NCBI GenBank assembly: GCA_000934455.1
Contig: KN887075.1
Coordinates: 24,475-72,202 of the forward strand
DNA: 47,728 nucleotides
Direction of reading: 5' to 3'
Origin: Apostichopus parvimensis
Lineage: Eukaryota; Echinodermata; Holothuroidea; Aspidochirotida; Stichopodidae
A program made the position numbers and the translations under genes. Below the pieces are notes generated by a model. That model was not told the DNA's origin, searched no databases, and saw only the letters and a list, made by a program, of their open reading frames with translations. This document shows, in pieces, positions 45,201 to 47,728 of the stretch. The first letter of the stretch is position 1. Every line of letters begins with the position of its first letter.

Positions 45201-47635
45201 GACGTTTTTTCTTGGAGAAATATGGTTTTCTAATCCAAACAAGTTTCTCACCAAAAGTACCGTTTGTCCTATCTCATCAATTTGGTGAACGGCGTCATGT
45301 TGGCAAATAGGCAAAACGAGCGACTTGAAGTAAGGACTCCCATTTCCGCAACAAATTTACTCTGGCATATACACGCACAGGTGATTGCCTATGATATATT
45401 ACTTAAACATCGCGAACGTATCATGCTCAGTTGGTACGTACATAGAATTGCACATAATAGCCTGCACTCTTACACTCAAACCACAGTTCAAAAGCCGTTC
45501 GAAATTGCTGAAATAAACTTCACGGATCAACTTTACAGAAAAATGAAGCTTTTTCAATATTACTTGAAAGTTATTAGGAACATCGAAAGGTGAAACATGT
45601 CGGAATCGATGTCAGAGCAGAATGTAGTACCGGGAGCTTACGCTTCGTAGACTGCTCCGTTGTAAACTGTACAGTACAGCCCATGTACATGCGAACATTC
45701 TTCGCATTAGAGCTAGACAACGCAATGTGAACAACGAAGAGCCTGCTGTTCAAATGTATCTCTGTGTTACACAAGAACCACGTAGTCACTGATGTACTAC
45801 ATACATGGCAGCTTAGCGGGTTTTTTTTTTAAACATAACTAATTAATAAGAAATTTTACCGAAAATTAAGGAAGAAATGTATTTGTATACAAACGCGGTG
45901 TTTGTTGTGATTACTGTTGGAACTGTGTGCAGCTTGTGTTATGTCGCAATTCTGCATTTTCGAAAATGACGCCACGTTTGACACTCCTCAAAGTATATTT
46001 AAAGAGCCATTGTATTTTCAAAATATGTTTAGAAAATTATTTAGCATTTTTGAAGGTAACTTCTAAGAGCTACAAGACAATTCTTTCCAAATAACCTGTC
46101 TAAACCGCGACCACTGGGATCGATTTTATTTAAGATTAGCATATATTTCCTCTCATATACATGTACATGCTATAAACTACGCACCTGGATACTCTACGAG
46201 CTCAACGGATGGAGGCCTGTAAAAGTAGCTTATGTAAAAACTTAAAAACGGGCGACTTACGCTCCAATCTGTAATTGACTTAATCGTCTTAAAATGTAAC
46301 CATATGAACGATAATTACAATCTTCTGAGCTTCCTTTTCTTTTAAAGACTGGCATTTACAGATAACAACATTTCACTTGGCGTTTAAAGCAAGGAGAATA
46401 GTTCTGAATGTAATCAACAGTACATCTCAATTTCAAATGAAGTATTTGAGATTCCATTTGTTTAGTGGGCGCAATGAAATGAGGTTGATAATTTGGAAGC
46501 AAGTAATATTTTCCCCCCAAATATGTCATACACATCAACGTAATTGAAAGAATATACCACAATAAATGGAGAAAACATCCATAGGCAAAACATACCTCCC
46601 AAACACCGGATTGAAGATTCAGACTGTAACCGTAGTCTTTCCAGATCACTAACATGACAGAAATGTAAAAGTTGGTAAGAGATTGAAAAATAGGACAACC
46701 GTGATTCAACTGGTGTTTTATGACTTCGTGTTACTGCTTAGTAGAGCGTTTTACTCAAGTGCCATAATTATTCCGAGTAAACCCCCAGCCAGTTCGGACA
46801 ATTTTCTAACGCTAATATCTATACTAGCATGCTTCAAAACAATCGTATTGTCAGTACAAACAGTTCCAAACTTTGATCTGATAGAAACATGGAAAAATTT
46901 GCTCAACTGGTTGAAATCCCTTTTCTTTCTTTTTTAATATGGCAAGGAATACAGGATTAGCTCTTTCTTATGGGCTAGCAAAGTCGTTTTTATGAAATGA
47001 AGGTGGTTGCAAATTTGTTAACTACCATCCTCAATCTAGTCATTCTAACAAAGTTTGTTGTTTAAATATTATGATATGGTAAAGAAAGAATGCTAGGAGA
47101 GCCAAGTGACTTAAATAAAACTAAACACTGAATATTTTAAACGATACAGACATACCTTTTATGTTTCTAGATAGCATCTCTTTGGTAATTGAACACGAAT
47201 GTGGCAGCAGACAACCAACAAACCTTTGTAGTAGAAATGAAGAATAGGTAGCGAAGTGTTACAAATCAATACGTTAATCTATCTGGAAAACAGTCATTAC
47301 AGCGCATCTTTGTGAAACCTATTGAACATTTACGTTTCGTAAAAAATGTTCCCGTAACAATCAAATAAGACTTGTATTACACTAAATATCGCTTGGTTGT
47401 TATGATCCGTCAAGTGAATACCATGGAATATGCCGACCTGGTTTCCTTACAAAAATACAAAACAGCATCACTCGGGTCGTACAAGTGTAATAAGTGATCA
47501 GTATGCATGTGTAATAATGTTAAACCGAAATAAGATAAATGACTTAGAAGAGTTCTAAAGAGGAGAATTGGTTGAATTTCCTGTACCTTACCTTACACAT
47601 ATTAAGCGAATTAAACGATGTCCAATAGTTGACAT
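32750..47635 (-). CDS. Multi-microexon gene, unrecognised protein (span, 15 exons)
   Basis: Fifteen minus-strand exons are inferred at 47592-47635, 47156-47223, 46755-46877, 46596-46648, 46261-46348, 46185-46216, 45915-45951, 45474-45507, 41814-41933, 40351-40559, 40168-40195, 39090-39141, 37452-37510, 36148-36173 and 32750-32777. Each is bounded by AG and GT, is open in one frame, and the phases join at every junction from exon 3 to exon 15. Together they give about 1,000 nt. The product looks helical and Lys/Leu-rich, with no clear signal peptide, cysteine framework or known catalytic motif in what can be read. I do not recognise the family. Exon 2 ends leaving one base while exon 3 needs two, so an exon is missing between them or the first two belong to another form. 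The 3' end is not found. Confidence 0.72.
33319..34030 (+). repeat. ~130-150-bp tandem repeat containing DR1 motifs
   Basis: About five diverged units start near 33319, 33455, 33587, 33715 and 33859, with a partial one near 34010. The consensus elements in order are TGACCTTTGACCTCCACAGA, AAACAATAGGCTTCCTGTAC, TCAATGTGGTACTTCTACA, a TTTCTTGAGATATTGTGTTT-like block, and ACAAGGTTTTCACAATTTGA. Two units carry the perfect TGACCTTTGACCT (33715-33727, 33859-33871). The array lies in the intron between exons 14 and 15 of the minus-strand gene. Confidence 0.92.
34331..34366 (+). promoter_or_regulatory. CCAAT and full CRE motif cluster
   Basis: AACCAATCAG (inverted-CCAAT-type box) at about 34330-34339 is followed 9 bases later by the full palindromic CRE TGACGTCA (34348-34355) and then by an AT-rich GCATAAATAATA. 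Spacing and order are those of a compact promoter. It lies inside the left arm of the foldback element. Function is inferred from motifs only. Confidence 0.4.
34463..34946 (+). repeat. Two tandem 242-bp units inside the foldback element
   Basis: Units start at 34463 and 34705 (TTTAATGCTTGGATTACATG) and end with CACTGTGTACAGAGTT. They are about 95% identical by eye, with small differences such as GTTCGTGTTTACG against GTTCATGTTTTCG. The high identity makes this a much younger event than the other duplications in the window. Confidence 0.95.
35740..36250 (+). repeat. Intragenic duplication, right copy
   Basis: Diverged partner of 32485-33250, about 3.3 kb away. It carries the intact exon 14 (36148-36173) at the position where the left copy has only a ruined exon end. 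The region matching exon 15 of the left copy is not preserved here beyond a TTTTTTAG|GAG|GTGGGG remnant. The two copies have therefore kept complementary exons. Confidence 0.85.
36148..36173 (-). CDS. Exon 14 (26-nt microexon)
   Basis: Between the acceptor CATCTTTTATACAG and the perfect donor GAG|GTAAGT. In the frame set by exon 13 it codes VKKFRKKW, a basic patch, and leaves AG to be completed by exon 15. It lies inside the right copy of a local duplication. The left copy keeps only its decayed end. Confidence 0.65.
36382..36481. repeat. Imperfect ~100-bp hairpin in an intron
   Basis: The left arm CTGAGTAACATACTCTATAT..CTCCCTTGT (36382-36418) pairs with a right arm whose complement reads CTGAGTACGTTATATCCATT..CTCCCTTGTTC. 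The loop is about 20 bases. There are several mismatches and one bulge. It lies in the intron between exons 13 and 14. Size and shape would suit a short inverted-repeat element or a hairpin RNA precursor. Confidence 0.6.
37452..37510 (-). CDS. Exon 13 of the microexon gene
   Basis: 59 nt between the strong acceptor TTCCTTTCCATTATAG and the strong donor GATG|GTGAGT. Only one frame is open: AWKTPDSWYHLNLQSGRWM, with a split Val codon shared with exon 12. Four Trp/Tyr residues in 19 suggest a structured element. The other two frames hit stops, which supports the phase. Confidence 0.8.
37511..39089. other. Intron sequence, nothing further seen
   Basis: The interval between exons 12 and 13 is AT-rich. 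A pyrimidine-rich GC patch (CCACCTCCCCTTCCCACCGC) lies at about 38528-38550. No repeat array or extra exon was convincing. Confidence 0.4.
39090..40195 (-). CDS. Exons 11-12 of the microexon gene
   Basis: Exon 11 (40168-40195, 28 nt) codes RSLGYHSFQ after the acceptor TATGCCGTCTTTTCACAG; its donor GTATTC is only fair. Exon 12 (39090-39141, 52 nt) codes YIPAKSIPSKLKSQNVK after CTGTTACCTCAG, with donor GTAAAG. The split codon between exons 10 and 11 gives Glu, and exons 11 and 12 join in phase 0. A Penelope-like fragment lies in the intron between them on the opposite strand. Confidence 0.65.
39199..39700 (+). mobile_element. Penelope-like retroelement fragment
   Basis: Plus-strand reverse transcriptase remnant. 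The order of blocks is MGTYMAPWHADIFMHKLE, then KPSHYCRYIDNIFFVWPHGE (catalytic YIDD altered to YIDN), then a block with SFVGSG, and YSQCLRLKRICS. These match the MGT-MAP-(Y/F)A and RYIDDIFF-W-HG blocks and the SQ-LRLRRICS block typical of Penelope-like elements. Stops, a frameshift and the altered catalytic Asp show it is dead. Only the reverse transcriptase part is present. A GIY-YIG endonuclease was not found. It lies in the intron between exons 11 and 12 of the host gene. Confidence 0.85.
40351..40559 (-). CDS. Exon 10, the largest exon (209 nt)
   Basis: Bounded by the excellent acceptor GTCTTCCCTTATTTCAG and donor GTGAGT. It codes 69 residues including ISIPCLCLEKSFNKIDAGNI, LHSGLGLSRLATVKKVV, TYAEGREMTKKEVVDILKFI and RHSHLLDKL. 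It looks like a compact helical domain with a basic surface. This is the best sequence for a homology search. I could not assign it to a family. Confidence 0.88.
41814..41933 (-). CDS. Exon 9 of the microexon gene
   Basis: Exactly 40 codons between the acceptor TTCTTTTGATTATCAG and the perfect donor GAC|GTAAGT. The frame reads VADKNKFRKHCTGTLKLHPD, then DSELLQKHTIQLVENASLND. Composition (Lys, His, Asp, Leu) is unlike the AT-driven Phe/Tyr/Ile of chance frames nearby. Its phase-0 ends match exon 8 and exon 10. It follows a 3.5 kb intron. Confidence 0.85.
43651..43823 (+). repeat. Degenerate ~18-bp minisatellite
   Basis: About nine diverged units of the type TC(G/T)G(G/C)AACTGC(G/C)CAAGAGG. 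Clear examples are TCGCAAACTGCCTAGGAG, TCGGCCACTGCAAAGAGG and TCTGGAACTGCGCAGGAGG. The 3n-like period keeps an open frame on both strands and makes spurious Cys/Gln/Pro-rich proteins. Confidence 0.7.
44043..44100. repeat. TATCGG-rich inverted-repeat fragment
   Basis: ATATCGG-TCATGG-CCGATAT forms a perfect 7-bp stem, followed by CCGATATGTCCGATACCAAT. Runs of (T)ATCGG/CCGATA are typical of the ends of some hAT-type elements in animals. Only one end-like segment is present, so this is a tentative transposon-end call. Confidence 0.4.
45474..45951 (-). CDS. Exons 7-8 of the microexon gene
   Basis: Exon 7 (45915-45951, 37 nt) codes LRHNTSCTQFQ after TTCGAAAATGCAG, with donor GTAATC. Exon 8 (45474-45507, 34 nt) codes NFERLLNCGLS after the very good acceptor AAGTTTATTTCAG, with donor GTAAGA. 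The split codons give Glu before exon 7 and His between the two. A 109-codon plus-strand open frame over exon 8 (45264-45593) is judged a chance antisense frame. Confidence 0.7.
46185..46648 (-). CDS. Exons 4-6 of the microexon gene
   Basis: Exon 4 (46596-46648) codes DLERLRLQSESSIRCLG. Exon 5 (46261-46348) codes FKRKGSSEDCNYRSYGYIL and RRLSQLQIG. Exon 6 (46185-46216) codes PPSVELVEYP in 32 nt. Acceptors are TTCTGTCATGTTAG, TCTGTAAATGCCAG and GCTACTTTTACAG; donors are GTATGT, GTAAGT and GTGCGT. Split codons rebuild as Asp, Val, Ala and Glu at successive junctions. Three consecutive phase matches with intact splice sites make this the strongest part of the model. Confidence 0.8.
46755..46877 (-). 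CDS. Exon 3 of the microexon gene
   Basis: The acceptor CATGTTTCTATCAG is followed by 123 nt coding SKFGTVCTDNTIVLKHASID, then ISVRKLSELAGGLLGIIMAL, and a donor GA|GTAAAA. The same frame remains open further upstream (KRDFNQLSKFFHVSIR), so the exon may begin earlier, at about 46910-46920, with a poorer acceptor. The Leu/Ile-rich C-terminal half looks like an amphipathic helix. Confidence 0.7.
47156..47223 (-). CDS. Exon 2 of the microexon gene
   Basis: 68 nt after the acceptor TTCTACTACAAAG and before the donor GTATGT. The single fully open frame gives FVGCLLPHSCSITKEMLSRN plus IK. It accepts the two leftover bases of exon 1. It leaves one base, which does not fit exon 3. A small exon of length 3n+1 within 46900-47155 would repair the model. 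One candidate there has an acceptor CTCTCCTAG but a poor donor. Confidence 0.6.
47592..47635 (-). CDS. Exon 1 (possible start) of the microexon gene
   Basis: ATG at 47635-47633 begins MSTIGHRLIRLICV and the exon ends at a strong donor AAG|GTAAGG. The start is provisional. The frame stays open for at least ten codons upstream (ADSYLGA before the Met), and an acceptor further up cannot be excluded. It joins exon 2 in phase, giving ...ICVRFVGCLL across the junction. Confidence 0.55.
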
Positions 47636-47728
47636 CGCTCCCAAGTAAGAATCAGCGCAAAATAAAAAAAGGAAGCCTTAAAGTTGGTAAAATCTTTCAT
47701 TATGAGGGGGATGGGGGTGAGGTAATGT

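Larger units (their letters stand above)
41934..45473. other. Large intron (exon 8 to 9)
   Basis: 3.5 kb with no further exon identified. It contains an 18-bp minisatellite (43651-43823) and a TATCGG-rich inverted-repeat fragment (about 44043-44100). A 145-codon minus-strand open frame (43393-43830) is explained by the minisatellite, with no family motifs. Confidence 0.5.

Noticed and set aside
45264-45593. 109-codon plus-strand open frame
   Set aside because: It lies antisense over exon 8, has no splice context or motif, and length near the chance maximum for this much sequence.
46683-46937. 84-codon plus-strand open frame, hydrophobic
   Set aside because: It is the antisense shadow of exon 3. 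The minus strand has matching splice sites and phase, the plus strand does not.

Overview
This is AT-rich animal nuclear DNA, not bacterial. Coding sequence sits in short exons with GT-AG splice sites. The rest is filled with decayed retrotransposons, tandem repeats, foldback elements and local duplications. The mix of CR1-like, Tx1/L1-like and Penelope-like elements, plus many poly-G tracts, fits a marine invertebrate. An echinoderm or another invertebrate deuterostome is a guess; the species cannot be fixed from the sequence alone.

Layout. At 0.85-3.2 kb lies a decayed Tx1/L1-like retrotransposon (minus strand), followed at 4.3-5.3 kb by two nested minisatellites. From 8.45 to 18.0 kb there is a diverged tandem segmental duplication. 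Its first copy carries a foldback DNA element and its second copy carries a 5'-truncated CR1-like element with an assembly gap. At 20.4-22.2 kb there is a possible promoter and first exon, then a frameshifted SAM-like gene relic. A 165-174 bp satellite with alternating unit types follows at 22.2-22.9 kb. The stretch 23-32 kb is mostly unexplained AT-rich DNA with weak exon candidates.

From 32.7 to 47.6 kb the minus strand carries the main gene of the window. It has about 15 very small exons (26-209 nt). Reading phase is compatible at all twelve junctions from exon 3 to exon 15. About 330 codons are recovered. I do not recognise the protein family. Both ends of the gene are uncertain, and exons 2 and 3 do not join in phase, so an exon is missing there or the model is wrong.

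Its introns hold a local duplication spanning exons 14 and 15, a tandem repeat with perfect DR1 nuclear-receptor motifs, a foldback element with CCAAT and CRE motifs, an intronic hairpin, and a Penelope-like fragment on the opposite strand. Nothing here looks like an operon, CRISPR array, tRNA or rRNA gene. All exon calls come from reading splice signals and open frames by eye, with no transcript or homology search.
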